Notes: a model not told the origin generated them from the letters alone. Counted from the first letter of the stretch, positions 26,029 to 35,172 are shown. The stretch: DNA of 64,000 nt from a bacterium (GCA_014803525.1 JAAVBP010000001.1:1-64000), one strand, 5' to 3'. Made by a program: numbers and translations.

Positions 26029-26216
26029 TTGCAATTCAGAAAATAATCCGTTATAATATGCGTGCATCGGGTGATGACCGATGCGGGGCTTAACAACCTC
26101 GGTAATCAAAATTCTCCAACCGTGGTTGGAGGGCTGTGATATATCTGAATAAACAGCGCTATTGATTACATAGTTGTTAACCTCCAACCGTCTCTCATCA
26201 AGACGGGCTTTTTTTA
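26029..26216 (+). ncRNA. Structured leader RNA, family A, copy 1 (with promoter and terminator)
   Basis: Promoter TTGCAA-N17-TATAAT (26029-26057). The RNA starts near 26063: hairpin GCATCGG-GTGATGA-CCGATGC; a long-range helix TTAACAAC/GTTGTTAA stacked on GTAATCAA/TTGATTAC, closing hairpins CTCCAACC/GGTTGGAG and GCTGT/ACAGC; then CCTCCAACCG running into terminator CCGTCT-CTCATCA-AGACGG with T8. The second copy (59041-59229) keeps these helices with different bases. TGATGA in the first loop can pair with TCATCA in the terminator loop. CCTCCAACC can alternatively pair with GGTTGGAGG, an antiterminator. Confidence 0.8.
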
Positions 26217-26242
26217 TTAACAAAAAGTAAGGAGAAGAAAAA

Positions 26243-26464
26243 ATGGCAAAAACAATAATAATCAGCGCAGACTATTTCGGAACCGGAATCCAGATGGCGC
26301 GCCAGCTGGACGGTATCACACCAGAACAGATGGCACATCTGTTGGATTGTGATACCAAGATGCTGCATCGGTACGAGGCCGGCCTGGAACTATTGCCCAA
26401 AGCCGTATTGCGGCGCGTATTTCGATGCGCCGCCAAAATGGATGCCGCGATGGAAAACGTGTAA
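26243..26464 (+). CDS. Small XRE-like helix-turn-helix protein
   Basis: The 73-residue protein has a helix-turn-helix-like pattern (GIQMARQLDGITPEQMAHLL, DCDTKMLHRYEAGLELLPKA) and a basic C-terminal helix. AAGGAGAAGAAAAA precedes the ATG. It follows leader A copy 1 by about 25 bases after the terminator, so its expression would need readthrough. The 83-aa gene at 58768 has the same size class, fold and leader. Confidence 0.7.
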   Translation: MAKTIIISADYFGTGIQMARQLDGITPEQMAHLLDCDTKMLHRYEAGLELLPKAVLRRVFRCAAKMDAAMENV

Positions 26465-26494
26465 AGAAACGGGGCGATGCCCCGTTTCTTTATT
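26463..26494. terminator. Bidirectional terminator between small HTH gene and clpB
   Basis: AAAGAAACGGGGC/GCCCCGTTTCTTT hairpin; serves both converging genes. Confidence 0.9.
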
Positions 26495-28547
26495 TGATGA
26501 CCAGGTCTTTGCCTTTTACATCCACATCGACCGTGCCACCGTCGGTAACGCCGCCAGACAAAATCAGATCTGCGATTTTATCTTCGACCGCAGATGTAAT
26601 CAGACGCCGCAACGGACGCGCCCCAAACGCCGGGTCATATCCGTGTTCGGCCAACCATTTGACCGCCTTGTCCGATACATGCATTGATATGTTGCGTTCC
26701 CCCAGACGCTTGGTCAGCCCGCGCAGCTGGATATTCACAATCCCCGCCATCACGTCTTTACCCAGCTTGTTAAAGAACACAATTTCATCAATACGGTTAA
26801 TGAATTCCGGACGGAAGTGTTTTTTCACCGCATCCATATCCGGCAGATTGCTGGTCATGATGATTATCGTGTTGGAAAAGTTCACAACATGCCCCTGGCC
26901 ATCGGTCAGTCTGCCATCATCCAATATCTGTAAAAATACATTAAACACATCCGGGTTTGCCTTTTCAATTTCATCGAACAGCAATACCTGGTACGGGCGA
27001 CGACGCACACTTTCGGTCAGTACCCCACCCTGTTCATATCCGACATATCCGGGGGGACTGCCGATCAGACGGGATACCGAATGCGGTTCCATATATTCGC
27101 TCATATCAATTCGTGTCATGGCCGTATCGTCATGAAATAAATATTCGGCCAGGGCCTTGGCCACCTCGGTCTTGCCGACACCGGTCGGCCCCAGGAACAT
27201 AAAGCTGCCGGCCGGGCGACGCGGATCCGACAGGCCCGCACGACTGCGTCGTATCGCGCGCGCAATAACGGTCAGTGCCAAATCCTGGCCCACAACGCGG
27301 TTACGCAGTTCATCTTCGATATTCAACAGCTTTGACTGTTCATCACCATTTAGTTTATCGGCCGGAACGCCGGTCCATTTTGCAACCACTGCGGCAATAT
27401 GTTCGGGCAATACCGTTTTATATTCACGCGCATCGGCGTTCATCTTTTTGATTTCTTCTTCTAGCTGCGGTATTTTTCCATACTGCAATGCAGACGCCTT
27501 TTCATAGTCACCGTTACGCATGGCGGTTGCAACCTCGGCCTTGGCCGCATCCAGCGCCGCCATCGCATCAGACAACGCACGCATCTTTTTTTGTTCGGAT
27601 TGCCATTCGGCGGTCAGGGCCGAAGATTCTGCTTCTGTTTCTTTGATAATGCCATCCAATTCTTTCAGACGCTTTTTTGATTCGTCGTCTTTTTCTTTTT
27701 TCAGCGCCTGTTGTTCGATTTTCAATTGCATCAGGCGCCGATCAACCTCGTCCAGTTTTTCCGGCTTGGATGCAATTTCAATACGAACGCGGGCGGCGGC
27801 TTCGTCAATCAAATCAATTGCCTTGTCCGGCAAAAATCGATCTGTAATATACCGATCTGACAATTTCACCGCGGATACCAATGCACTGTCCGAAATACGA
27901 ACACCATGGTGGCCTTCGTATTTTTCTTTCAGCCCGCGCATAATGGAAATCGTGTCGTCAACAGACGGCTCGTCCACGTATACGGGCTGGAAACGGCGTG
28001 CCAATGCGGGGTCTTTTTCAATGTACTGGCGATATTCATCCAGTGTGGTCGCACCCAGACAGTGTAATTCACCGCGTGCCAACATCGGCTTTAACAGGTT
28101 GCCTGCATCCATACTGCCTTCGCCCTTTCCCGCACCGACCAATGTGTGCAATTCGTCGATAAACAATATAATCTGACCATCGGAATCTTTGACTGCCTTT
28201 AATATTGCCTTCAGGCGGCCTTCGAATTGCCCGCGGAACATCGCCCCCGCCATCAGCGCACCCATATCCAGGCTTAACAATTTTTTATTCAGCAAATTTT
28301 CCGGCACGTCACCCGTTATAATACGCGTGGCCAGGCCTTCTACTATTGCGGTTTTACCGACACCGGGATTGCCGATTAAAACCGGGTTGTTTTTTGTACG
28401 CCGCGACAGCACCTGGATCGTGCGGCGAATTTCTTCGTCACGTCCGATAACCGGGTCCAATTTGCCATCGGCCGCCAACTTGGTAAAGTCGGTGGTGTAT
28501 TTGGCAATTGCCTGCTCTGGCGTTTCTTGCATTTCTTCCGGATTCAT
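26490..28547 (-). CDS. clpB: ClpB-type disaggregase lacking the N-terminal domain
   Basis: Hsp100 AAA+ disaggregase that works with DnaK. Present are AAA-1 (Walker [32 protein letters not shown]), the coiled-coil middle domain (about residues 260-400), AAA-2 ([19 protein letters not shown]) and the C-domain. The protein starts with a short [12 protein letters not shown] lead-in just before AAA-1, so the roughly 150-residue Clp-N domain of usual ClpB (about 860 residues) is absent; length is 685. TAGGAGGATTTT gives a strong start, so it is not a misplaced one. A sigma-32-like promoter lies upstream. Confidence 0.92.
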   Translation of the reverse strand: MNPEEMQETPEQAIAKYTTDFTKLAADGKLDPVIGRDEEIRRTIQVLSRRTKNNPVLIGNPGVGKTAIVEGLATRIITGDVPENLLNKKLLSLDMGALMAGAMFRGQFEGRLKAILKAVKDSDGQIILFIDELHTLVGAGKGEGSMDAGNLLKPMLARGELHCLGATTLDEYRQYIEKDPALARRFQPVYVDEPSVDDTISIMRGLKEKYEGHHGVRISDSALVSAVKLSDRYITDRFLPDKAIDLIDEAAARVRIEIASKPEKLDEVDRRLMQLKIEQQALKKEKDDESKKRLKELDGIIKETEAESSALTAEWQSEQKKMRALSDAMAALDAAKAEVATAMRNGDYEKASALQYGKIPQLEEEIKKMNADAREYKTVLPEHIAAVVAKWTGVPADKLNGDEQSKLLNIEDELRNRVVGQDLALTVIARAIRRSRAGLSDPRRPAGSFMFLGPTGVGKTEVAKALAEYLFHDDTAMTRIDMSEYMEPHSVSRLIGSPPGYVGYEQGGVLTESVRRRPYQVLLFDEIEKANPDVFNVFLQILDDGRLTDGQGHVVNFSNTIIIMTSNLPDMDAVKKHFRPEFINRIDEIVFFNKLGKDVMAGIVNIQLRGLTKRLGERNISMHVSDKAVKWLAEHGYDPAFGARPLRRLITSAVEDKIADLILSGGVTDGGTVDVDVKGKDLVIK

Positions 28548-28582
28548 AAAATCCTCCTATATTATTGTTAGTGTTAACGCAT

Positions 28583-28610
28583 ATATAGTGGCATTTTTTT
28601 GCAATTCAAG
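28583..28610 (-). promoter_or_regulatory. Sigma-32-like heat-shock promoter of clpB
   Basis: On the minus strand, CTTGAA (28610-28605) and CTATAT (28588-28583) are 16 bases apart, matching the alphaproteobacterial RpoH consensus (CTTGAA and CYATAT). It lies about 35 bases before the clpB start. Confidence 0.6.
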
Positions 28611-28721
28611 GTACAGGAATCAAAGCGTGTTTGACATAAATAAAAAATATATGAAAACATTACTTGACTTTTTGCGTTTTTTGTTATAAATTGCGTGCCG
28701 GTAATTAAAGGATTTATAGAA

Positions 28722-29096
28722 ATGCCACGTGTATGTAAAGTTACTGGTAAGAAAACAGAAGTTGGGATGAACGTTTCCCACTCTATGCGTCATACGAAAC
28801 GCACGTTCTTGCCGAATCTGCAAAAATTAAAGTTTCACAGTGATATCTTGAACCGCGATTTTTCGTTGCGTATTTCTGCGGCGGGTCTGCGTACGCTGAC
28901 CAAACATGGCGGTTTGGATGGTTATGTAATGGCAAAGCCTGTTTCTCGTTTGACAGAGGATATGGCCGCGATTAAAAAAGCGATTGAAAAGAAAGTCGGC
29001 AAGCCGGCAGCACCGGCAAAGAAACCGGCGCACAAGGCTAATCGCAGCGCCCGCCTGGTTAAAAAGGTGGAAGCACGCACAGCCGCTGCAAAATAA
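28722..29096 (+). CDS. rpmB: 50S ribosomal protein L28 with long basic tail
   Basis: PRVCKVTGKKTEVGMNVSHS and MRHTKRTFLPNLQKLKF are typical of L28, followed by the SLRISAAGLRTL segment. The product has 124 residues, about 25-30 more than usual, the extra being an Ala/Lys/Pro-rich tail (KKVGKPAAPAKKPAHKANRS). The ATG at 28722 follows AAAGGATTTATAGAA. A promoter TTGACT-N17-TAAATT lies at about 28672-28700. tRNA-Leu(CAA) follows 12 bases after the stop, perhaps in the same transcript. Confidence 0.95.
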   Translation: MPRVCKVTGKKTEVGMNVSHSMRHTKRTFLPNLQKLKFHSDILNRDFSLRISAAGLRTLTKHGGLDGYVMAKPVSRLTEDMAAIKKAIEKKVGKPAAPAKKPAHKANRSARLVKKVEARTAAAK

Positions 29097-29108
29097 TCGC
29101 ACGGTTTT

Positions 29109-29193
29109 GGCCCCGTGGCGGAATTGGTAGACGCGCTTGACTCAAAATCAAGTTCTGCAAGGAGTGTCGGTTCGAGTCCGACCAGGGCCACCA
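29109..29193 (+). tRNA. tRNA-Leu (anticodon CAA)
   Basis: 85 bases with encoded CCA. The anticodon arm CTTGA-CTCAAAA-TCAAG gives CAA. The acceptor stem GGCCCCG/CAGGGCC has one C-A mismatch at position 6. Its 3' end and terminator are duplicated 152 bases downstream. Confidence 0.93.
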
Positions 29194-29400
29194 GAATAGA
29201 AAGCACCCCGAATGGGGTGTTTTTTATTCTGTGTATCTGGGCGGACGAGAAGAGTCCGAAAACAAGTAGGCGAGACAAACGAAGTACAGTCGAACCGCCA
29301 CGGTTTCCCCGCAGACGCCCAAGCGGCGAGGGACCAGGGCCACCAGAATAGAAAGCACCCCGGATGGGGTGTTTTTTATTCTGTGTATCTGGGCGGACGA
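29180..29400 (+). repeat. tRNA 3'-end duplication flanking a short repeated element (copy A)
   Basis: A 69-base segment starting GACCAGGGCCACCA (the tRNA-Leu 3' end plus its terminator, GCACCCC/GGGGTG and T6) occurs at 29180-29248 and again at 29332-29400, with one mismatch. The 83 bases between (CGAAAACAAGTAGGCGAGAC onward) are about 75-80% identical to a segment beside tRNA-Glu at 35193-35265 on the other strand, where the tRNA 3' end is also duplicated. Confidence 0.75.
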
Positions 29401-29451
29401 AGAACTGTTGGCAAAATGACAGCCAGCCCCTATCCCATAAAAAAACGATGC

Positions 29452-29583
29452 TGTTTTGCCGTAAAAAAAGGGACCTTTGTTTTCGTATAAATATTAGAAA
29501 AAATACCTCCGCAAATCCAGTGTTTTTTGCGCCAAAACTATGCCTAATCGAAACCTCCCTTTTTATTAGGCAGAGGAGAAAGA
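29452..29583 (+). promoter_or_regulatory. Conserved upstream block of the LRR gene with TGCCTAAT dyad
   Basis: Nearly identical to the block before the paralogue at 154 (shared from GCCGTAAAAAAAGGG to the ATG). The dyad TGCCTAAT (29541-29548) and ATTAGGCA (29565-29572) has a 16-base spacer and ends next to the AGAGGAGAAAGA ribosome binding site. No clear -35/-10 pair is visible. Confidence 0.6.
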
Positions 29584-31803
29584 ATGCGCAAGTTATTGAT
29601 TCTATTGGGTTTTGTTGGCGGTTTTATATGTAATTCTGCGCGCGCGGCAGAAATGGTTAATGTAGAATACATCCACCTGCTGATTGAACAAAAATGGGGA
29701 ATAACTGTACCGTACAATCCATCTGTTACTAATCCAAAGGTCGCGGCGAATATGGAATATTTACTGGGGATGGTGGATATTGCGAACAAACGGTTGAATG
29801 GCGATGCGACAACAGACTATTTGCACAGCGAATATGCGACCAAACAGGCCGCTGATACCGTCGCTGCAATTGATGCGGCCGACCGCCTGATTAAGATAGA
29901 GCCGAAATTCTGGGTCACGACGACCGCCGATACGTCGGAATTTGAATTCAAAATGTCGGCCGCCGGCACGTTTATGGTTGACTGGGGTGATGGCACGCGC
30001 GACATAATCAAGCGTATAAACACAACCAAAGATACGTATTCGCACATATACACCGCGCCCGGCGAATACACAATCGGTATCGGCGGTTTTGCCACAGAGT
30101 ATAATGCAAATGACTATGTGGCGACCATATCATTTAGTGGCACAGATGGCGCGCCGAATACAACCGTTGCCGGAATATCGGGTGATCTGGGCGCGGTATT
30201 TCAGACAATTGGCAGCGGAACAAACTTTTCTACGCAGCCACGATTTTCAGAAACATTCGCACATTGTAAAAATTTAACAGGTACCATTCCGGAAAATTTA
30301 TTTGCAGGCCTTTCAGGTGCGCCGGTTGCACAAATGTTTCATAGAACGTTTTTAAATTGTAATGGACTGTCCGGCGCTATACCGGTTGGGCTGTTCAGTG
30401 GGATTGCCGGCGCGCCGGGTGCCATGACATTCAGCTCTACTTTTTCAGGGTGCAGTAATCTTTCCGGTGCAATTCCCGGGACGCTGTTCGCCAACATACA
30501 AGGCAAACCCCAGATTGGATTATTTTGGAATACGTTTAATGGCTGCTCCAAACTATCGGGTTCTATTCCTGCGGATTTGTTTGCCGGTATAAAGGGGGCA
30601 CCGGTACCATCGCTGTTCCATGGCACATTTCTTGGGTGCAATAATCTTACGGGCAGCATTCCCACAAATCTGTTTTCGGGAATCCAGGGCAAACCGGCAT
30701 CTTATATGTTCGGCTCTACTTTTTATGGATGTAATGGGTTAAGTGGTAATATCCCGGCGGACTTATTCGCCGGAATCACTGGGGTGCCGGCGTCTTTTAT
30801 GTTTAATGAGACTTTTAGAGAATGTTCCGGATTGACCGGCGGTATTCCGGCGACGCTGTTTGCAGGCATTACGGGGGCCCCGGCAGATAATATGTTCAGC
30901 GCCACGTTTAGAGATTGCACTAATCTGACTGATGAAATTCCGGGCGCGTTATTCGCGGGAATTTCTGGCGCACCAGCGGTCAGCATGTTTAGCAATACAT
31001 TTTACGGATGCAGCGGCCTCACCGGCCCAATTCCAGAAAAACTGTTTGGTAAATTATCTGGCGCACCAGCGGTCAGCATGTTTAACCATACATTTTACGG
31101 CTGCAATGGTCTCACCGGCCCAATTCCAGAAAAACTGTTTGGCACATTATCTGGCGCACCAGCACCAGGGATGTTTTATAATACATTTAACGGGTGCATC
31201 AATCTATCAGGTTCCATCCCAGAAAATCTGTTTGGTACATTTTCTGGCGCACCGGCGGCCAATATGTTTCAGGGTACTTTTAGTGGTTGCAGCGGGCTTT
31301 CAGGCCCAATTCCAGAAAAACTGTTTGGCACATTATCCGGCGTACCAGCAACAAATATGTTTGCCTTTACCTTTAATGGCTGCAGGGGTTTGTCTGGTTC
31401 CATACCCGAAAATCTGTTCGCGGGTATATCTGGCGCACCGGCGGCCAATATGTTTCAGGCCACATTTTACGGATGTAATAGCCTCACCGGTTCCATCCCA
31501 ACAAACCTGTTTGCGGGTATTAAGGGGGCACCGGCAGTCAATATGTTTCAGAGCACATTCTCCTATACCGGTGTTAACAGTATTCCAGAAAATCTGTTTG
31601 GCGATATATCCGGCCCAGCACAAGCAAATATGTTTGTAAGCACATTTTATCATTGCGCATCCTTGACTGGGCCGTCGGCACGTATAAACGGTAAATATTT
31701 ATACGAAATATGGCCGGATGCAACCGACGAACAGGTCGGCAAATGCTACTGCGAAGATACAAAACTGGATGATTATTCGGACATACTGACAACATGGAAA
31801 TAA
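29584..31803 (+). CDS. Secreted LRR/BspA-like surface protein with 31-residue repeats
   Basis: The 739-residue product has a signal peptide (MRKLLILLGFVGGFICNSARA), a helical N-terminal region, a PKD-like beta domain (FMVDWGDGTRD ... YTAPGEYTIGIGG, about residues 130-165), then about fifteen 31-residue repeats of the form MFxxTFxGCxxLTGxIPxxL followed by FAGIxGAPA. They resemble BspA-type leucine-rich repeats, which bind host or bacterial surfaces. Each repeat has one cysteine. A short Cys-containing C-terminus ends the protein without an anchor. The 93-base DNA repeats can recombine. Confidence 0.85.
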   Translation: MRKLLILLGFVGGFICNSARAAEMVNVEYIHLLIEQKWGITVPYNPSVTNPKVAANMEYLLGMVDIANKRLNGDATTDYLHSEYATKQAADTVAAIDAADRLIKIEPKFWVTTTADTSEFEFKMSAAGTFMVDWGDGTRDIIKRINTTKDTYSHIYTAPGEYTIGIGGFATEYNANDYVATISFSGTDGAPNTTVAGISGDLGAVFQTIGSGTNFSTQPRFSETFAHCKNLTGTIPENLFAGLSGAPVAQMFHRTFLNCNGLSGAIPVGLFSGIAGAPGAMTFSSTFSGCSNLSGAIPGTLFANIQGKPQIGLFWNTFNGCSKLSGSIPADLFAGIKGAPVPSLFHGTFLGCNNLTGSIPTNLFSGIQGKPASYMFGSTFYGCNGLSGNIPADLFAGITGVPASFMFNETFRECSGLTGGIPATLFAGITGAPADNMFSATFRDCTNLTDEIPGALFAGISGAPAVSMFSNTFYGCSGLTGPIPEKLFGKLSGAPAVSMFNHTFYGCNGLTGPIPEKLFGTLSGAPAPGMFYNTFNGCINLSGSIPENLFGTFSGAPAANMFQGTFSGCSGLSGPIPEKLFGTLSGVPATNMFAFTFNGCRGLSGSIPENLFAGISGAPAANMFQATFYGCNSLTGSIPTNLFAGIKGAPAVNMFQSTFSYTGVNSIPENLFGDISGPAQANMFVSTFYHCASLTGPSARINGKYLYEIWPDATDEQVGKCYCEDTKLDDYSDILTTWK

Positions 31804-31829
31804 TCCCGGGAAATCCCGGGATTATTTAT
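31802..31829. terminator. Bidirectional terminator after the LRR gene
   Basis: AATCCCGGG-AAAT-CCCGGGATT hairpin with T-rich flank; also serves the converging lpxI gene. Confidence 0.85.
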
Positions 31830-32656
31830 TCCATTGCAATGATAAATATTTTTGCGTCGTTGGCGGCCTGGATCACTGCATCTTTATCCACAACAAAGCA
31901 CGTTTTTGCATTCACCACAATCCCGCGCAGGTGGGCCGCCACCACCGCACGCACGGTATCAACCCCAATCGCCGGGATATCAATACGTAAATCCTGGCCG
32001 GGTTTTGTCATCTTGGCAAAAACACCACTGCTTTTCTTTAACCCTGCGCGCATTTCAACCACACGACGCAGCATGTTGGCCGTGCCTTCGGCGGCCTCTA
32101 CCCCAATTACCTGTTTATCAACAACAACCGATGCACCGATATCTTCGCGTCCAATTGTATGCGACACAGAAATTGCGCGTTCAATATCCGGCATATCACG
32201 TGCCGCGGGTTTTGTGCGTGTCTGCACGCCCGGCATCGAAAATGTTAATTCCGGCGCCAAATCCTGGGCTGCGACAATTTCAAAGCCCTTTTTCTCTAAA
32301 ACCTTGTTCAATGCAACCGCCATGGAATCATACCCCTTTTGATGTTTTTTTATACTTATCAATGCGCCAATCGTCCATAAATCCGGGCGCAAATCCGACA
32401 GTTTTGGATGCCCGATGGCACCAACAAATGTTAACTTTTTTATTCCGCGACGACGAAATTCACGTATTGCCGCCCCGCCCCCACCCAGGCGTACAACCAT
32501 ATCGGGTTGCAAACGCGGGTCATAAAATTTTTTCAGTCCCACAACGAACACATCCCACCCCGCCGCGCGCAACGCATCCCGCGTAAAGAACGGCAAATCC
32601 AGTGCCCCCGCAACCAATGCAATTTTATTATCAGACAAACTTCTTATTTTCCTCAT
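31826..32656 (-). CDS. lpxI: UDP-2,3-diacylglucosamine pyrophosphatase LpxI
   Basis: Lipid A pathway enzyme that makes lipid X from UDP-diacylglucosamine; LpxI (DUF1009) replaces LpxH in alphaproteobacteria. The 276-residue product shows IALVAGALDLPFFTRDALRA, VVRLGGGGAAIREFRRRGIK and DLRIDIPAIGVDTVRAVVAA. The ATG at 32656 follows TTGGGGGT and gives normal length. The other lipid A genes are not in the window. Confidence 0.9.
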   Translation of the reverse strand: MRKIRSLSDNKIALVAGALDLPFFTRDALRAAGWDVFVVGLKKFYDPRLQPDMVVRLGGGGAAIREFRRRGIKKLTFVGAIGHPKLSDLRPDLWTIGALISIKKHQKGYDSMAVALNKVLEKKGFEIVAAQDLAPELTFSMPGVQTRTKPAARDMPDIERAISVSHTIGREDIGASVVVDKQVIGVEAAEGTANMLRRVVEMRAGLKKSSGVFAKMTKPGQDLRIDIPAIGVDTVRAVVAAHLRGIVVNAKTCFVVDKDAVIQAANDAKIFIIAME

Positions 32657-32744
32657 ACCCCCAATGGTACGCATAAATATGGCTGGAATCAAGTTTCAAA
32701 TTTTGTTAAAATTTCATAAAAGTGTATTTTAGGAAGAAAGAAAA

Positions 32745-33515
32745 ATGAAAAAGACACCATTTATTATTGCAATCTGTGGCGTAACAATCGCCACGGCTGC
32801 CAATGCCGCATATTCTGACCGCCAATTCCGGGCTGAGGTTACACGCGGCCTGGACATCGTTGGTGCACATGCCAATGTTAATATTGTGGGCGACGCAGCA
32901 CCAGGTGAACTGGGGTACGAGGTTTATGAAACCGTTGATGTAATCGATACGCGCGACTATACGATGTTTATTCCGACATCTATGTATGTGCGCGGTGGGG
33001 GCGGCCTGAATTTAGGCTTTGCAACGGACAAGGCACAATTTGATGGCAAAGAATATGAAAGCAGCGGCAGCTGGACCACACAAATAGGATTGGGATGGAA
33101 CCTGTCGTCATATGTACGTACGGAAATAGATTTCCAGGAATCTACGTTTAAATTTTCAGATCTGAAAAATCGCCAGGCGACATACCAGACACTGGGCGGG
33201 ATGCTGTATTTTGATCTGGCACGCCGTTATGTTCATACGGGCGACATCACACGCCGCCGCACATTTGTGCCATTTATCGGTGTTGGTGCGGGGCTGGGGC
33301 ATTATGCATTCGAAGGGACAAATGGCGCAGACGGATTTGTAATCGCCGCACCACGGGCCCAGATTGGATTTAATGTGGCGCTTACCGATTTGATCGGCAT
33401 TGATATCGCGTATCAGTACCAGATGATGATCGGCAATGGATTTGGCTGGGACACACACGCCAACGGCACAGATAACATCAGTAATATTATGGCGTCAATG
33501 CGCGTAAACTTTTAA
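32745..33515 (+). CDS. Outer-membrane beta-barrel protein
   Basis: The 256-residue protein has a signal peptide (KKTPFIIAICGVTIATAANA), alternating aromatic strands (YVRGGGGLNLGFATD; TQIGLGWNLSSYVRTEIDFQ; GVGAGLGHYAFEG) and a C-terminal phenylalanine (SMRVNF) for BAM recognition. It resembles Omp25/OmpA-type eight-stranded porin-like proteins. AGGAAGAAAGAAAA precedes the ATG. It is followed by a second barrel 18 bases later, likely the same operon. Confidence 0.82.
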   Translation: MKKTPFIIAICGVTIATAANAAYSDRQFRAEVTRGLDIVGAHANVNIVGDAAPGELGYEVYETVDVIDTRDYTMFIPTSMYVRGGGGLNLGFATDKAQFDGKEYESSGSWTTQIGLGWNLSSYVRTEIDFQESTFKFSDLKNRQATYQTLGGMLYFDLARRYVHTGDITRRRTFVPFIGVGAGLGHYAFEGTNGADGFVIAAPRAQIGFNVALTDLIGIDIAYQYQMMIGNGFGWDTHANGTDNISNIMASMRVNF

Positions 33516-33533
33516 TCTGGGGGATTTAGAATT

Positions 33534-34187
33534 ATGAAGACAAGATATTTATTAGCCACCGCCGTATGTTTAATGCCGTGCATGGCAAACGCCGCAATCC
33601 CATATCGGGTTCAGCAAAATCGCACCCCGGCCACCGCCACGCCCGCCGGTAATGATGACGAGGCATTGGCCCGCGAACACCGTTTCTATATCGGCGGCAT
33701 GTATGACTTTTCTATGTGGCAATCTTATACAGATGATCGCGACGTTCGCGCGTCCGGGAAAAATACCAGCTCGTTCGAGGCCATCGCCGGCATCCGCGTT
33801 TATGACACCTTTCGGATCGAGGCGAACTATATCCGCACACGCGCAAAATGGGGTGACTTTTCCATGGATGGGAATACGGGTTTTGTAAATGCGATTTTTG
33901 ACGCCCGTATCGACAGCCTGTATCGCCTGTTTTATAAGCAGAGTCTGGTGCCATATGTCGGCGCAGGTGCAGGTCTGTCCTGGAACACGGCAGACAATGC
34001 CCATATTGACAACAAGATTACACCGGCTGCGGCCGCGATGGCGGGCCTGGCGATAGAGATGGGCGAAAACTTTGCCGTGGATTTCGGGTACCGCTATATG
34101 TATATGTTCACGCCGAAATTTGATGTGGTCCGTGACTTGGCACCAACCGCGCATCAGTTCCGCGTCGGCGCACGGGTTAATTTCTGA
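33534..34187 (+). CDS. Outer-membrane beta-barrel protein
   Basis: The 217-residue protein has a signal peptide (LLATAVCLMPCMANAA), strands with aromatic girdle residues (HRFYIGGMYDFSMWQSYTDD; RIEANYIRTRAKWGDF; VDFGYRYMYMF) and a C-terminal VGARVNF. It is a second, shorter barrel of the same class as its upstream neighbour. Its TGA overlaps the ATG of the methyltransferase gene, so the three genes form an operon. Confidence 0.82.
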   Translation: MKTRYLLATAVCLMPCMANAAIPYRVQQNRTPATATPAGNDDEALAREHRFYIGGMYDFSMWQSYTDDRDVRASGKNTSSFEAIAGIRVYDTFRIEANYIRTRAKWGDFSMDGNTGFVNAIFDARIDSLYRLFYKQSLVPYVGAGAGLSWNTADNAHIDNKITPAAAAMAGLAIEMGENFAVDFGYRYMYMFTPKFDVVRDLAPTAHQFRVGARVNF

Positions 34188-35110
34188 TGAATACATGTCC
34201 GTTCTTTGGTAAATGCGGCGGCTGTCGGTTTGATTTTACGGCCGCCGATTATCGCGATAAAAAGATGGCCGCCCTGCACGGTGTGGGCCCGACCGACGAC
34301 GCGATCTGGGTTGCGCCGGGTGATCGACGCCGCGTGGACTTTTGCTTTGCGGGCGGTGAATTTGGAATGTTTGCCGCCGGGTCCAAGGATATTGTACCCG
34401 TGCGCACATGCCCAAATGCGGCGCCCCAGATTAATGCGATTTTGCCAAAACTTGCCGCCATGCCATGGGTTGGCGCCGGCGCAGCATTGGTAACACTGTG
34501 CGAAAACGGGATTGATGTTGCCATAACGTCAAATGTTCCGTATTGCAGCGCAGAATTTAAGCGGGCCGCGGACACGGTGGATGCGATTCGTATTACATGG
34601 AATGGGCGGGTTATAAAACAGACCGCGACACCAATAATTAAGTTTGGCGACGTGGCGGTCGAATATCCAACCGGTGCATTTTTACAACCCGGGCGCCCCG
34701 GCGAAGACGCCATACGCCGCATGGTTGCGGATGCCGCAACCGGTGCACGGCACGTCGCCGACCTGTTTTGCGGTCTGGGGAATTTTACGCACGCCCTGCA
34801 CGCCGATGGATTTGATATCACCGGCCCACATTGCAGGCGTGACCTGTTTAAAAACCCGGTGACACCGGGGATGCTGAAACAATATGATTGCGTGGTAATG
34901 GATCCGCCGCGCGCGGGCGCGGATGCCCAGTCCAAAATTCTGGCAAAATCGGACGTTAAACGCATTATCTATGTATCGTGCAATCCGGCGACATTTGCGC
35001 GAGATGCGGAAACGCTGAAACGCGGCGGGTATAAGATAATACGACTGGTCCCCGTTGATCAGTTTGTAGGCAGCACACACTGGGAAATATTTAGCGTATT
35101 TGAGAAATAG
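34187..35110 (+). CDS. Class I SAM-dependent RNA methyltransferase (RlmD/TrmA-like)
   Basis: The 307-residue protein has an iron-sulfur cysteine set at the N-terminus (CPFFGKCGGCRF), the SAM motif VADLFCGLGNFTHAL, and the catalytic region CVVMDPPRAGA with YVSCNPATFARD (catalytic cysteine). It fits the uracil-5-methyltransferase family of rRNA or tRNA; it is shorter than RlmD (about 430), because the TRAM domain is missing. The start overlaps the preceding barrel gene. Confidence 0.85.
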   Translation: MNTCPFFGKCGGCRFDFTAADYRDKKMAALHGVGPTDDAIWVAPGDRRRVDFCFAGGEFGMFAAGSKDIVPVRTCPNAAPQINAILPKLAAMPWVGAGAALVTLCENGIDVAITSNVPYCSAEFKRAADTVDAIRITWNGRVIKQTATPIIKFGDVAVEYPTGAFLQPGRPGEDAIRRMVADAATGARHVADLFCGLGNFTHALHADGFDITGPHCRRDLFKNPVTPGMLKQYDCVVMDPPRAGADAQSKILAKSDVKRIIYVSCNPATFARDAETLKRGGYKIIRLVPVDQFVGSTHWEIFSVFEK

Positions 35111-35144
35111 ACTTCGAATCCGATTGGGGATGTGAAAAATAATT

Positions 35145-35172
35145 AAACCACCCATTTGGGTGGTTTGATTCT
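35145..35172. terminator. Bidirectional terminator
   Basis: AAACCACCC-ATTT-GGGTGGTTT hairpin with T-rich flanks on both sides; ends the barrel-methyltransferase operon and the tRNA-side transcript. Confidence 0.85.

Noticed and set aside
29115-29351. Frames over tRNA-Leu(CAA) and the repeat element
   Set aside because: They are translations of a tRNA gene and its terminator; similar frames arise at many tRNA loci.
30250-31680. Regular 93-base repeats considered as a CRISPR-like array
   Set aside because: They are in-frame coding repeats of the LRR protein with no spacers of constant repeat; no cas genes are present.
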